Positions 44,204 to 53,230 of a stretch of DNA of 64,000 nt are shown one piece after another (within the stretch, counting starts at the first letter, position 1; each line of letters starts with the position of its first letter). The notes beneath the pieces are model-generated. The model was not told where the DNA came from and searched no databases. It saw only the letters and a list, made by a program, of their open reading frames with translations. A program made the translations under genes and the position numbers. This stretch comes from Rhodospirillaceae bacterium (GTDB lineage Bacteria > Pseudomonadota > Alphaproteobacteria > Puniceispirillales > Puniceispirillaceae), in contig PCBG01000018.1 in the NCBI GenBank assembly GCA_002731315.1, positions 29,765-93,764 of the forward strand, read 5' to 3'.

Positions 44204-44418
44204 GACCTATATTTTCCCGTGCAGCCAGATGGTGAGTCCGCATAGAATGAGGCCGCCAGAGGGTGTCTTCTCGAGTCATGTATTGGCTGACATGATAATG
44301 CCCGCCACACACCAAATCCTCCGCCACATACGGAATCTTAGGGGATAATCAACAGGTAAGGCAATTCAATTCGCTGCGCGCAATTGAAACGGAAGGCGTC
44401 CTGCCAAGTCACAGCCCT

Positions 44419-45645
44419 TCATATGCGGCCTTTATTAGCCTCGCTATTAGCAGACGGCGCGGCGTCAGCAAGCCGGTCGAGACGCCGCAGCCGCGGGAAG
44501 GCCAAAAACCCAATAAAGACCACGCCAAGGGCCATGAAGCCACCGGCACAGGCCGTCGCCACCGGCCCAAAAAAGGCAGCGGCACCTCCAGCACGGACAT
44601 CACCCATTTCATTCGAGGAGGCTATAAATATACTGTTAACCGCACTGACCCGGCCGCGAAGGTAATCGGGTGTCGCCGTCTGGACAAGGGTCATTCGGAT
44701 ATTGACGCTGATCATGTCGGCTGCGCCATAGACAAACAGCGCAGCCAGGCTGAGCCAGAAATTTGTCGACAGTGCGAAGAGTACAATCGCCCCGCTGAAA
44801 ACCACCAGTGCTAAGAACAGCCTCTGACCGCAGTGCCGCATCGGTGGCAGACTGGACAGGACCACACCGGCCACAACTGCACCAAATGCCGGCATCGCGC
44901 GCAGAAAGCCAAGCGCATCGGGACTGATCTCAAGTATATCCTGCGCATATACCGGTAATAATGTGACAACACTGCCAACCATCACAATGAACAGGTCAAT
45001 GCCGATTGCGCCAAGAACAATTGAATTGGTTCGCACATAGGTGATCCCGCCAATTATGGTCGACCAGTCACGCGGGGCCATCTGCATTCGTGCGAGGCGT
45101 GGCAGCAGCAAATAGGTGATGACCGACGCCACCAGCAACCCAAGCAACACACCATATACATGACGGTCGAGAAGCGAGATCAAAACGCCGGCCATCACCG
45201 GTCCGCCGGTCATGGCGACATTGCTGACAGTTGAACCAAGAGCGATGGCCCGCGGCAATTGTGTCTCGGGTACCAGATTTGGCACAATCGCCTGCGTTGC
45301 CGGGAAATAGATGGCGCGGATGCTGCCATGACAGAAAAGCAGGCCAAACACAAAGACAAGGTTCAACACCCCTGCCAACATTACAAGGGACAGACCGGCC
45401 ATCACAAGCGCCTCGGCGGCGGCACAGAGGATCAGCAGATGCTTGCGCGAAAAACTATCGACGATCCAACCGCTGGCAAAGAAAAACAGAAAGGTCGGGA
45501 TGATCTGCATCAACCCTACAATGGCCAGATCCATCGGATTGCCCGAATGCTCGTAGATATGCCAGCCAACCGCCACAGATAGAGCTGTGGTCACAAGATT
45601 GATCAGCGCGCTACCACTCAGGAAGGCAAGAAAATGTGCTGGCAT
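44419..45645 (-). CDS. MFS transporter, EntS-like
   Basis: 408 residues from ATG at 45645 with AGGGG upstream; an earlier start would add 16 polar residues. About 12 hydrophobic segments. The N-terminal pattern LINLVTTALSVAVGWHIYEHS and FFASGWIVDSFSRKHLLIL resembles the enterobactin exporter (EntS)/MFS_3 branch. No siderophore gene is nearby, and the function is likely efflux. Its neighbours are on the same strand at 215 bp (MBL gene) and opposite strand upstream (ugpC remnant, ugpQ). Confidence 0.85.
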   Translation of the reverse strand: MPAHFLAFLSGSALINLVTTALSVAVGWHIYEHSGNPMDLAIVGLMQIIPTFLFFFASGWIVDSFSRKHLLILCAAAEALVMAGLSLVMLAGVLNLVFVFGLLFCHGSIRAIYFPATQAIVPNLVPETQLPRAIALGSTVSNVAMTGGPVMAGVLISLLDRHVYGVLLGLLVASVITYLLLPRLARMQMAPRDWSTIIGGITYVRTNSIVLGAIGIDLFIVMVGSVVTLLPVYAQDILEISPDALGFLRAMPAFGAVVAGVVLSSLPPMRHCGQRLFLALVVFSGAIVLFALSTNFWLSLAALFVYGAADMISVNIRMTLVQTATPDYLRGRVSAVNSIFIASSNEMGDVRAGGAAAFFGPVATACAGGFMALGVVFIGFLAFPRLRRLDRLADAAPSANSEANKGRI

Positions 45646-45959
45646 GGAATCCCCTGGACAACGGTAACGGGTCGGAAAACACTGGTTCAGCAAAAAATAA
45701 AAGACCCGTCGGTCTCTATATCAGGCCTTTTTGAAGGAATCACGCACCAACATCAAGCTAGCCGTCACCTGCCAACTTGTAACGGGTCAGCCATTTAAGC
45801 GCAGCAAAAAGCGGCACAGTGGCACGCTTTATTAACGCGTTTCAGAACAGATTGTAGTAGCCCCAGTTTTTGTAAAGTCGCATTTCTTCAGAACATTGGC
45901 CGGACAACGACTCTGTAGCTCTACGCTGACCTTGATCGCGACCAAGAGCGTCTGGCATC
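45646..45959. other. Intergenic region, nothing recognisable
   Basis: About 314 bp between the MFS start and the ugpC remnant. It contains no frame that I recognise and no hairpin with a T-run. A deletion end point of the former ugp operon may lie here. Confidence 0.45.
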
Positions 45960-46175
45960 GTGCTTCTGCCAGCAGGCTGGCAACAGCCCTTGTCACAATG
46001 CCCTTATCATAATACCGTGCTGAGTGGCCAGTTTGCTGATAGCAATGCGCCGCGTACCCTCAGTCTGCCCGGCATACACCAGATAAATGCCGGCGAAGAC
46101 ACCATGAGGTTTTCGGTTCACCCAGACCATCTGCACAAGTTTAACGCCACGACGGGCCAGAGGGTGCAAAGCTGA
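45960..46175 (+). pseudogene. C-terminal fragment of a ugpC/malK-type ABC ATPase
   Basis: The 71-codon frame ends with TLSLPGIHQINAGEDTMRFS, then VHPDHLHKFNATTGQRVQS. This matches the end of the TOBE domain of UgpC-type sugar/glycerol-3-phosphate ATPases, where a V.P..LHLFDA.TG.R motif is usual. The nucleotide-binding domain is absent; the frame upstream soon meets a stop. Its stop TGA overlaps the ATG of the following gene, a glycerophosphodiester phosphodiesterase, which is the normal ugpC-ugpQ junction. The remaining ugpBAE genes are not here, so most of the operon was lost. The reading is by pattern and should be treated as moderately sure. Confidence 0.5.
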
Positions 46176-47113
46176 TGACAGTACCGCAGGTTGCCGCCTT
46201 TTCAGGAAACAGGGACACCATCCGTGTCGTGGGTCACCGTGGTGCGCGCGGCATCATGCCGGAGAACAGCCTGGTCGGATTTGATTTTGCACTGTCAATC
46301 GGAGTTAATCTGCTGGAATTCGATGTGATGATGACCATGGATCGTGTCCCGGTTATCACCCACAATCATGAATTGCATGGCCCCAGTTTTCGCGGGCCAG
46401 ACGGCAAGTTTCTGAATGGTTCATGTCCGCGGGTGTCGACCCTGCCGATGGCGGATCTGTTGCAATTCGATATTGGCCGGCTGGACGGGCAAACAGAATA
46501 CGGTAAGCGGTTTCCCGATCAGGCACAACTTGATGGCATTCGCGTGCCCCGGTTAGACGAATTGCTGCGGCTTGTATCGCAACCCAAATACGATCAGTCA
46601 CATTTAATGCTTGAACTGAAGTCGGACCCGCATCAGGCCAAAGACAGCAGCAATCGCTGCGCATTTGTGTCTGCCGTGATCAATGAGGTACGCAATGCCG
46701 GGCTAGCCGACCGGACATTGCTTCACAGTTTTGACTGGGCGCTTCTTACTGAGTGCCAGCGGCAGCAACCCGACATCCCAGTTTCGTTTCTAACGCAGAT
46801 CTGTGAAAGCGCAAACGAGGCCGGCGAGGACACCTCAAATATCGTCATGCCTGGTTTCGACCAGCCCGACAATTCCATTCCAGATGAAGTGATCAAGGCT
46901 GGTGGGTCGCTCTGGTGTCCGTACTATAAGGACATCACTGATGCCGACCTAGCAAGGGCCCGCGCGCTGGGGTTAAGTGTTGCTGTCTGGACTGTCAACG
47001 AGCTTGAGGATATCGACCAGATGATTGATCTACATGTCGATGCCATCATTACCGACTATCCAGGCAGACTGCAGCGGCGGCTATCCGACCGCGGCTATAA
47101 ATGGCAGGACTGA
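46175..47113 (+). CDS. ugpQ: Glycerophosphodiester phosphodiesterase
   Basis: 312 residues. The signature VVGHRGARGIMPENSLVGF gives His21, Arg22, Glu30 and Asn31, and LEFDVMMTMDRVPVITHNHEL holds further active-site and metal residues. LMLELKSD and the final VWTVNELEDIDQMIDLHVDAIITDYP are standard for the GDPD fold. The enzyme splits glycerophosphodiesters to glycerol-3-phosphate and alcohol. No signal peptide, so cytoplasmic, as UgpQ. Its ATG overlaps the stop of a UgpC-like fragment, which supports the ugpQ name. It probably now stands alone. Confidence 0.9.
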   Translation: MTVPQVAAFSGNRDTIRVVGHRGARGIMPENSLVGFDFALSIGVNLLEFDVMMTMDRVPVITHNHELHGPSFRGPDGKFLNGSCPRVSTLPMADLLQFDIGRLDGQTEYGKRFPDQAQLDGIRVPRLDELLRLVSQPKYDQSHLMLELKSDPHQAKDSSNRCAFVSAVINEVRNAGLADRTLLHSFDWALLTECQRQQPDIPVSFLTQICESANEAGEDTSNIVMPGFDQPDNSIPDEVIKAGGSLWCPYYKDITDADLARARALGLSVAVWTVNELEDIDQMIDLHVDAIITDYPGRLQRRLSDRGYKWQD

Positions 47114-47125
47114 AACATCAACAAT

Positions 47126-47157
47126 CTAACGCTGCCTCGGACTGCCAAAAGCGTTAG
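47126..47157. terminator. Hairpin between convergent ugpQ and aldehyde dehydrogenase genes
   Basis: CTAACGCT and AGCGTTAG form a perfect 8-bp stem around a 16-base loop, over the stop of the aldehyde dehydrogenase gene. No T-run follows on either strand, so it is only a possible bidirectional terminator. Confidence 0.35.
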
Positions 47158-48539
47158 CCAAACGACAAAACGGCCATCTTTGATTGGGACATGTCCTCGA
47201 GAGTGTGTGCGATGCCTCCGACGCCAAGACCCGACCGCTTTCGGCCCGAAAATGGCATCCAATCAACCCTGAAAGCTGAATGTTCATTCACCATGATGGC
47301 CGAGCCATCAAGCCCGTTAATTGCATTCATAATCTCGGAGTAGTCATTTGAGAAGACAGACGCCTGAAAGGCAAAGGGAAGGCTGTTGGCTTGCGCGATC
47401 GCATCATCCATATCCTGCTTCTCATACACAGAAATGACAGGCCCAAAGATCTCTTCGCGAGAGACACGGCAATCTTCTGGCGGATTGAACAGAACCGTGG
47501 GGGCATAACAGGAATCCGACAGCCTCTTGCCCCCACACATGACCTCTGCGCCAGCATTGACAGCCTCTGAAACCCAAGCCTCGACCCGATCAACTTCCCT
47601 GTTTCTTATGAGCGGACCGCACTGCGTTTCAGCATCCGTCGCATTGCCAACAATGAGGTTTGAAGCGTGGTCAGCAACACCTTCAGCCAGGGGCCTGGCC
47701 GAGGCACCATAAGAAAACACCCTCTGCACGGAAACGCAGACCTGGCCGGAATGATAGAAGCCCCCTTTGACAAGGCTTGGAATAAGCTGATCCCTGTCTG
47801 CCGAAGCCCCGACAATAACCGGTGCAACCCCACCATGTTCCAGTGCGACCCGAGTGCCAGGCGCCAGCAAAGACCTCAGTTTCCAGCCAACCGCCGCCGA
47901 ACCGATGAAGCTGAAGAACGCAACACGTTCATCGGTGACCAGCTTCTGCGCAAGGTTCACCTCGCAGCAAATGCACTGTGCCCACGCGGGTGGCAGTCCC
48001 GCCTGATGCAGGATTTCGACAAATAGTTTGCAGCTAAGCGGGGTGTCGTCAGCAGGCTTGACGATCACCGGGTTCCCGGCGGCAATAGCAGGCGCAACCT
48101 GATGCACAATGAGGTTCAGTGGATGATTAAACGCTGAAATGGCAACGACAAGGCCAATCGGCTCCTTTGTGGTGAAGGCCACCTTATTGTTGCCTGCTGG
48201 CGTCAAATCCATCGGTATTTCAACGCCAGCATTATGGGCAATTTCCGACGCACAGGTTTCAACGCCGTCTATAGCTCTCGTAACCTCGACCCTTGCGTCA
48301 ATCAGCGGCTTTCCCCCTTCTGAAGCAATGAGGATCGCAAGTTCATCGCTGCGGCCAATCATGATTTCAGCGGCCTTCTTCAGAATGGTGATCCGTTCGT
48401 GTTTTGGCAGACCTTTGCGATTTGTTTCATGGATTTTAGCAGCAGTCGCCAGAGCCGTTTCAATATCACGCTCGGAAGAGAACATGATCTCTCCAACAGG
48501 CGCGCCATCAAACGGATTGGTCACATTCAGTCGGCCCAT
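47154..48539 (-). CDS. NAD(P)-dependent aldehyde dehydrogenase
   Basis: 461 residues. Active-site residues of the family are visible: Asn138 in SAFNHPLNL, Glu234 in ALEHGG and the nucleophile Cys268 in YHSGQVCVSVQR. The cofactor segment VIVKPADDTPLS and the C-terminal MPFSGRKRSGLGVGG are typical of the non-phosphorylating ALDH superfamily. The gene follows the acetolactate-synthase-like gene after 12 bp, so the two make a transcript. A succinate-semialdehyde, lactaldehyde or sulfo-aldehyde role is possible; the TPP enzyme next door may supply or consume the aldehyde. Confidence 0.9.
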   Translation of the reverse strand: MGRLNVTNPFDGAPVGEIMFSSERDIETALATAAKIHETNRKGLPKHERITILKKAAEIMIGRSDELAILIASEGGKPLIDARVEVTRAIDGVETCASEIAHNAGVEIPMDLTPAGNNKVAFTTKEPIGLVVAISAFNHPLNLIVHQVAPAIAAGNPVIVKPADDTPLSCKLFVEILHQAGLPPAWAQCICCEVNLAQKLVTDERVAFFSFIGSAAVGWKLRSLLAPGTRVALEHGGVAPVIVGASADRDQLIPSLVKGGFYHSGQVCVSVQRVFSYGASARPLAEGVADHASNLIVGNATDAETQCGPLIRNREVDRVEAWVSEAVNAGAEVMCGGKRLSDSCYAPTVLFNPPEDCRVSREEIFGPVISVYEKQDMDDAIAQANSLPFAFQASVFSNDYSEIMNAINGLDGSAIMVNEHSAFRVDWMPFSGRKRSGLGVGGIAHTLEDMSQSKMAVLSFG

Positions 48540-48551
48540 TATTTGCCCCCT

Positions 48552-50198
48552 TCATACGATCGATTCGTGGTCTCTCAGATCAGTGATCAATTCTTTGACA
48601 TTCTGGGAATAGTCGACCGGCAGATCAATCAAATGCACCCCACCCTCCCGAAAGGCCCTGTCCGCCGTCTCGACGAAACCGGTTACACTCGAAATACGGT
48701 GTCCGTGCGCGCCATAGGATTCGGCATATTTGACAAAGTCCGGATTGTTGTACTCCAGCCCCCAGTCCTCAAAGCCTGAACCGGCCTGCTTCCATCGGAT
48801 CATGCCGTAAGAACTATCATTCAAGACCAACACAACCATGTTCAGGTTCAGTCTGACAGCAGTTTCAATCTCCTGACTATTCATCATGAAGCCGCCATCA
48901 CCACAGATCGACATGACCTTGCGATTAGGATAAATCATCGCCGCAAGCATTGCCGATGGCAGACCAGCGCCCATCGTGGCAAGCGCATTGTCGAGGAGAA
49001 TGGTATTCGGTTGATACGCCGGATAGTTTCTGGCGAACCAGATTTTATAAACACCATTATCAAGGGCAATAATATCGTGATAACCCATGAGCTTTCTGAT
49101 TTCAGCCACGATATTTTGTGGCTGCATTGGGAATGTCGTCTCATCAGCCAGCCGGAAGATCTTGTCATTAACATTGTCCCTGACCATCTCAAACTCAGTT
49201 AGGTCCAGATCAAGTTTTGAACCGAGCGCATCGGCCAGTGCGTCAACGGACAGGGCAATATCTCCGACAACTTCTATCTGGGGGAAATAGACTTGGTCCA
49301 CCTGCGCTGATTTGTAATTGATGTGGATAACCCTTGTACTCCCGTGTTCCATGAAGAATGGCGGCTTTTCTACCACATCATGGCCGATATTCACGATCAG
49401 GTCGGCCCGTTTTATGTAATCGTGCAAGTAATCCTTGTCCGAGAGTGCTGCTGTCCCAAGAAAATAGCTGGAACTTTCGTCGACAACGCCCTTACCCATT
49501 TGAGTGTTGCAGAACGGCACACCGATCCTGGCGATACATTCGGATATCGCGCGGCGGGCTTCTTTGCGGTTTGCACCGGCACCGATCAATAGCAGCGGCC
49601 GTTTTGCATACTTGATTGAATCGGCGGCTTTTTCGATAACCTCGGCACCAGCAACCGCATAATGCCTCTCGCCTGGTGGAATCAAATCCACCATCTCCGC
49701 CGCCTCTTCAGCAATGTCCTCTGGAAGCTCAAGCAGGACAGGTCCCGGCTTTTCTTCCTCCGCAATGCGAAAAGCCTCCCTCACCAGCGACGGTATGGTA
49801 TTTGCGTTGACAATCTGTTTGGTCATTTTGCAGATCGGCGAAAACAGCTGGACAATATCCACGATCTGGAACTGGCCCTGCTTGGATTTCTTAATGGGTT
49901 TCTGACCAGTGATCATTATAAGCGGAAATCCACCAAGAAATCCGTAAGCGGCTGGTGTTGTGAAGTTTGTGGCGCCAGGGCCCAGCGTCGCCAGGCAGAC
50001 CCCTGCCTTGCCGGTAAGCCTGCCATATGTGGCCGCCATGAAGGCCGCGCCTTGTTCATGGCGTGTCAGGATAAGCTTGATCTTTTTTGATTTCCTCAAG
50101 GATTCCAGAAGGTCGAGGTTTTCCTCCCCCGGAATGCCGAAAATATACTCCACACCTTCATTCTCTAAAGCCCGGATAAACAAATCTGACGCTTTCAT
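48552..50198 (-). CDS. Acetolactate-synthase-like TPP enzyme (AlsS/IlvB type)
   Basis: 548 residues. The catalytic glutamate is Glu48 in LTRHEQGAAFMA; the middle domain has PLLLIGAGANR; the TPP site starts SICGDGGFMMNSQEIETA and ends VLNDSSYGMI. LGPGATNFTTP is the FAD-binding-like region of the family. No small (ilvN) subunit follows, so a catabolic AlsS-type acetolactate synthase or a related 2-oxo acid carboligase is likelier than branched-chain biosynthesis. It is upstream of and co-directional with the aldehyde dehydrogenase (12 bp). A second enzyme of the same superfamily is at 21203-22966. Confidence 0.88.
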   Translation of the reverse strand: MKASDLFIRALENEGVEYIFGIPGEENLDLLESLRKSKKIKLILTRHEQGAAFMAATYGRLTGKAGVCLATLGPGATNFTTPAAYGFLGGFPLIMITGQKPIKKSKQGQFQIVDIVQLFSPICKMTKQIVNANTIPSLVREAFRIAEEEKPGPVLLELPEDIAEEAAEMVDLIPPGERHYAVAGAEVIEKAADSIKYAKRPLLLIGAGANRKEARRAISECIARIGVPFCNTQMGKGVVDESSSYFLGTAALSDKDYLHDYIKRADLIVNIGHDVVEKPPFFMEHGSTRVIHINYKSAQVDQVYFPQIEVVGDIALSVDALADALGSKLDLDLTEFEMVRDNVNDKIFRLADETTFPMQPQNIVAEIRKLMGYHDIIALDNGVYKIWFARNYPAYQPNTILLDNALATMGAGLPSAMLAAMIYPNRKVMSICGDGGFMMNSQEIETAVRLNLNMVVLVLNDSSYGMIRWKQAGSGFEDWGLEYNNPDFVKYAESYGAHGHRISSVTGFVETADRAFREGGVHLIDLPVDYSQNVKELITDLRDHESIV

Positions 50199-50857
50199 GA
50201 ATACTCCTGTTGTATCACCTGAATCAAAAAACCGGAGTCAAGACTTAAGCATCGCGTCGTTCTGTTCCAAAACTAATTCTGTAACTATTGGCCTTGATAT
50301 GCTCAAAAGTGGTTTTCTTCAGGGTATGTTGCCACCATGGTAGCGTTGTCGGAAACATAGTTGGTCGGGATATCTCATATGCCGATTTCAGCCTGTCTGT
50401 CCCCAAACTAGCCGAAAGAAATGCCCAGAACGAGTAAACCACCCGGTTGCCCGAGCATTCCTCATCTTCGTTTTCTAGATATGTTGTAGGTGCCAATAAA
50501 TAGGCCAAACTCCATCATCGTGACACTCGTTTTGTTCAGTTTCTTTTTTAAGATTTTTATACACCACCTTGGGCTGTCGCCGATGGTTGGCTTTCTGGAA
50601 GCGGAGTTCGTCTACCATTTTGCAGGGCTGAATATACCAGAAAGGCCGCGGACATTGGCGTAACGTTTTTGCTATTCTCAATTGGTCTGAAGCTGAAACT
50701 GAGGGAAATTTCGACGGCAGAAGTCTGGGGCACATCTGTTTCGCACGTAGTTGCGCCCACGATATTAAACTGAACGGGTATGAACTCTTTATCTGCCCCG
50801 CCATAAGTAGGCAGGGAATAGCATGCCATTTCTCTCATTTTTCAGGACAACAAACCA
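50199..50857. other. 659-bp region without a recognisable gene
   Basis: It separates the acetolactate-synthase-like gene from the FMN glutamate-synthase-like gene, both on the minus strand. Overlapping minus-strand frames of 80-110 codons (50245-50508, 50475-50804, 50557-50838) exist, with unusual composition and no family I know. Eroded coding sequence is likely; no IS end or RNA gene is seen. Confidence 0.45.
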
Positions 50858-52477
50858 TCACGATACCATGCGGTCATTATCAATCGGCGCGAAGCTATCA
50901 CCTGTAACGCGGTGCCAGTATACTGCTAGACGCGGATCCTCGACCTGCTCACCTTTGATTAGCGCATTGATCTCTACGCGTGGATAGATTTGATCTGCCA
51001 GTTTGATCTGGCTTGCCGACAAACGCCGCACAATATGTCTGCGGTTAAGCTGATGCGTGTGTGTCATACCCGCCGCTTCCAGCATCTCCGTTAACGCCAC
51101 TACCGTATTCCTGTGAAAATTATGGACGCGCTTAGCTCGGTCATCCACGTCAACCACGCGAAATCTCTTGGGATCCATAGTCGCAACACCGCTTGGGCAG
51201 CGGCCTGATGCACAATCACGTGCTTGAATGCAACCGATGGCAAACATGAAGGGACGCGCCATGTTGCACCAGTCAGCGCCAAGCGCACAATGTTTTACAA
51301 TATCATAGGCACTGACAATTTTGGCTGATGCGGCAACCTTTACCCGATCCCGCAGCCCGGCCCCGCGCAAGCAATTATCGACAAACACAAGCGCATCGCG
51401 CAGAGGTGAGCCCAGATGCTGGGCGAACTCCACTGGTGCGGCCCCTGTGCCACCTTCCGCACCATCTACCGTCACGAAATCAATGCGCTTGCCCGTCTCG
51501 ACCATGGCTTTCACAATTGCGATGAATTCCCATGGATGACCAATACATAGTTTGATCCCGACAGGTTTGCCGCCTGACAGGTCGCGGAGCCTTTCCACGA
51601 AATCAAGCAATTCGTTCGGTGTCGAGAATTCCGAGTGACTTGAAGGTGAAATGCAGTCCTGATAAGCGGCGACGCCACGTGTTTCAGCGATCTCTTGCGT
51701 CACCTTCGGTGCCATAAGCATACCACCATGGCCAGGTTTCGCGCCCTGGCTTAGCTTGACCTCAATCATCTTTATCTGTTTATGCTGCGCCTTCTCGCTA
51801 AAGGCTTCTGGATCAAAATGCCCCTCAATGGTGCGACAGCCAAAATAGCCTGTGGAAATTTGCCAGATACTGTCACCGCCACCAGCTTCATGGTATTTCG
51901 AAAACGAACCCTCGCCTGTATTGTGGGCAAATCCACCAAGCTTTGCGCCGCGAGACAAAGATTGGATGGCCGGCGGCGACAACGCGCCAAAGCTGGTGCC
52001 GGAAATATTCAGAACCGATATATTGTAAGCAAGTGGCCCCTCGCCAACCGTAGTGTGAAAATCATCTTCGGCAATATGGCTTGGGACAACGGAATGATTT
52101 AGCCAGTTGAAGTCCTCATCATACATATCGAGGATCGAACCAAATGGCCGGGCCGCCTGAATATTCTTGGAACGCTGGTAGACCATCGACCGCTGGTTCC
52201 TTGAAAAAGGCAACTCATCTGTATCGGATTCCCAGAAGTATTGACGCAGTTCAGGTCGGATTGATTCAAAGATGAACCGAAAACGTCCCAGAAGGGGATA
52301 ATTGCCAAGGACGCTGCGACTCTTCTGGCTGTAATCATACCAGCCAATAGCCGCCAGAACGCCGAAGACTGCGCTGACGGGTAAAATCGTAATATACTGA
52401 AAGGAGGCAGTTGCCGTCAGAATACATGCCAAGGTTGCGTAAAAAACGACCGCATATCGTCCAAAAATAAATTCCAA
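50858..52477 (-). CDS. FMN-binding glutamate synthase family protein
   Basis: 539 residues. Two hydrophobic segments at the N-terminus (about residues 10-45) anchor it in the membrane. The rest is the glutamate-synthase FMN/Fe-S domain: NISGTSFGALSPPAIQSLS, SQGAKPGHGGMLMAPKV, TVDGAEGGTGAAPVEFAQH, and the Fe-S cysteines in GCIQARDCASGRCPSG. There is no glutaminase domain. Such stand-alone GltB-like proteins are found beside methylamine (N-methylglutamate synthase) or other amine pathways but also alone. The partner proteins are not here. It lies after an unassigned 659-bp region, so a link with the TPP/ALDH pair is uncertain. Confidence 0.85.
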   Translation of the reverse strand: MEFIFGRYAVVFYATLACILTATASFQYITILPVSAVFGVLAAIGWYDYSQKSRSVLGNYPLLGRFRFIFESIRPELRQYFWESDTDELPFSRNQRSMVYQRSKNIQAARPFGSILDMYDEDFNWLNHSVVPSHIAEDDFHTTVGEGPLAYNISVLNISGTSFGALSPPAIQSLSRGAKLGGFAHNTGEGSFSKYHEAGGGDSIWQISTGYFGCRTIEGHFDPEAFSEKAQHKQIKMIEVKLSQGAKPGHGGMLMAPKVTQEIAETRGVAAYQDCISPSSHSEFSTPNELLDFVERLRDLSGGKPVGIKLCIGHPWEFIAIVKAMVETGKRIDFVTVDGAEGGTGAAPVEFAQHLGSPLRDALVFVDNCLRGAGLRDRVKVAASAKIVSAYDIVKHCALGADWCNMARPFMFAIGCIQARDCASGRCPSGVATMDPKRFRVVDVDDRAKRVHNFHRNTVVALTEMLEAAGMTHTHQLNRRHIVRRLSASQIKLADQIYPRVEINALIKGEQVEDPRLAVYWHRVTGDSFAPIDNDRMVS

Positions 52478-52814
52478 CGTAGCATCCCCCCAAAGCCGAA
52501 ATAAGGCTGTAACACTATGAATATTGATACATCTAATGCAACTACTGCAAGAAAATTGGCGCTAAATCTTATTTCAGCCAAAGCTGGCTATTCATTTTCT
52601 TGAAACCACCACGCCCATGTTTTTGATAATCTGCTGTACCCAGCAGAGCATAAACCTTTAAAATGGAACACTGGATGGAGAGGCCAACGGACGGGCAAAT
52701 CAGTCCCTTGTCATGTCTCATCTCTGAAACAGCAACTAATTAGTATTTGTGAGCTGATGATATACCTTTCTGCGCATTAATTAACATGGGCAGCTCATTT
52801 GATGGAGGAGCATT
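52478..52814. other. Intergenic region between divergent genes, nothing recognised
   Basis: 337 bp between the FMN glutamate-synthase-like gene (minus) and a small membrane protein gene (plus). It presumably holds both promoters. A strong ribosome-binding site (GGAGGAG) is seen just before 52815. No palindrome of note. Confidence 0.45.
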
Positions 52815-53174
52815 ATGAAATTTTTTGGACTCTTGATTTGCTTTGCGATAATCGGCGGCGCTGTCGTTCAGGTTGGGCCGCATCTATTTAATGATGTGAT
52901 GAGCGGGCTTTTTGTTTTGGGAGGTGCGCTTGGATTTGCGCTTCTTAGGAATACACCCCAGAAAATGGCCGAGAATTTTGGCGCGGGCGCGGTTTATTTT
53001 GGCTGGCTGGGCGCGTTGGTCGGACTGATCGCCATCGCCGGCAATGCCTTCGGGGTATGGGGTAATGTCGGGGCGATGGGGCCAGCTCTCGCTGTTTCGA
53101 TGCTGCCGATACTTTATGGCTATGCGGTAAAGCTGGTTTGCATGACCATCGCTTCAAGCCCGATGACAGATTAG
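52815..53174 (+). CDS. Small hypothetical membrane protein
   Basis: 119 residues with a strong ribosome-binding site (GGAGGAG). Four hydrophobic stretches (about residues 3-20, 33-50, 57-75 and 88-110) suggest an integral membrane protein with short loops. I do not recognise the family. The next feature, a decayed cyclase on the same strand, begins about 60 bp later and may once have been its operon partner. Confidence 0.65.
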   Translation: MKFFGLLICFAIIGGAVVQVGPHLFNDVMSGLFVLGGALGFALLRNTPQKMAENFGAGAVYFGWLGALVGLIAIAGNAFGVWGNVGAMGPALAVSMLPILYGYAVKLVCMTIASSPMTD

Positions 53175-53230
53175 CAAAAACGTCTGAGGTCAGGCGGCAA
53201 ATTAGTTGCCTGTCCGCATCGCGTTTCATT

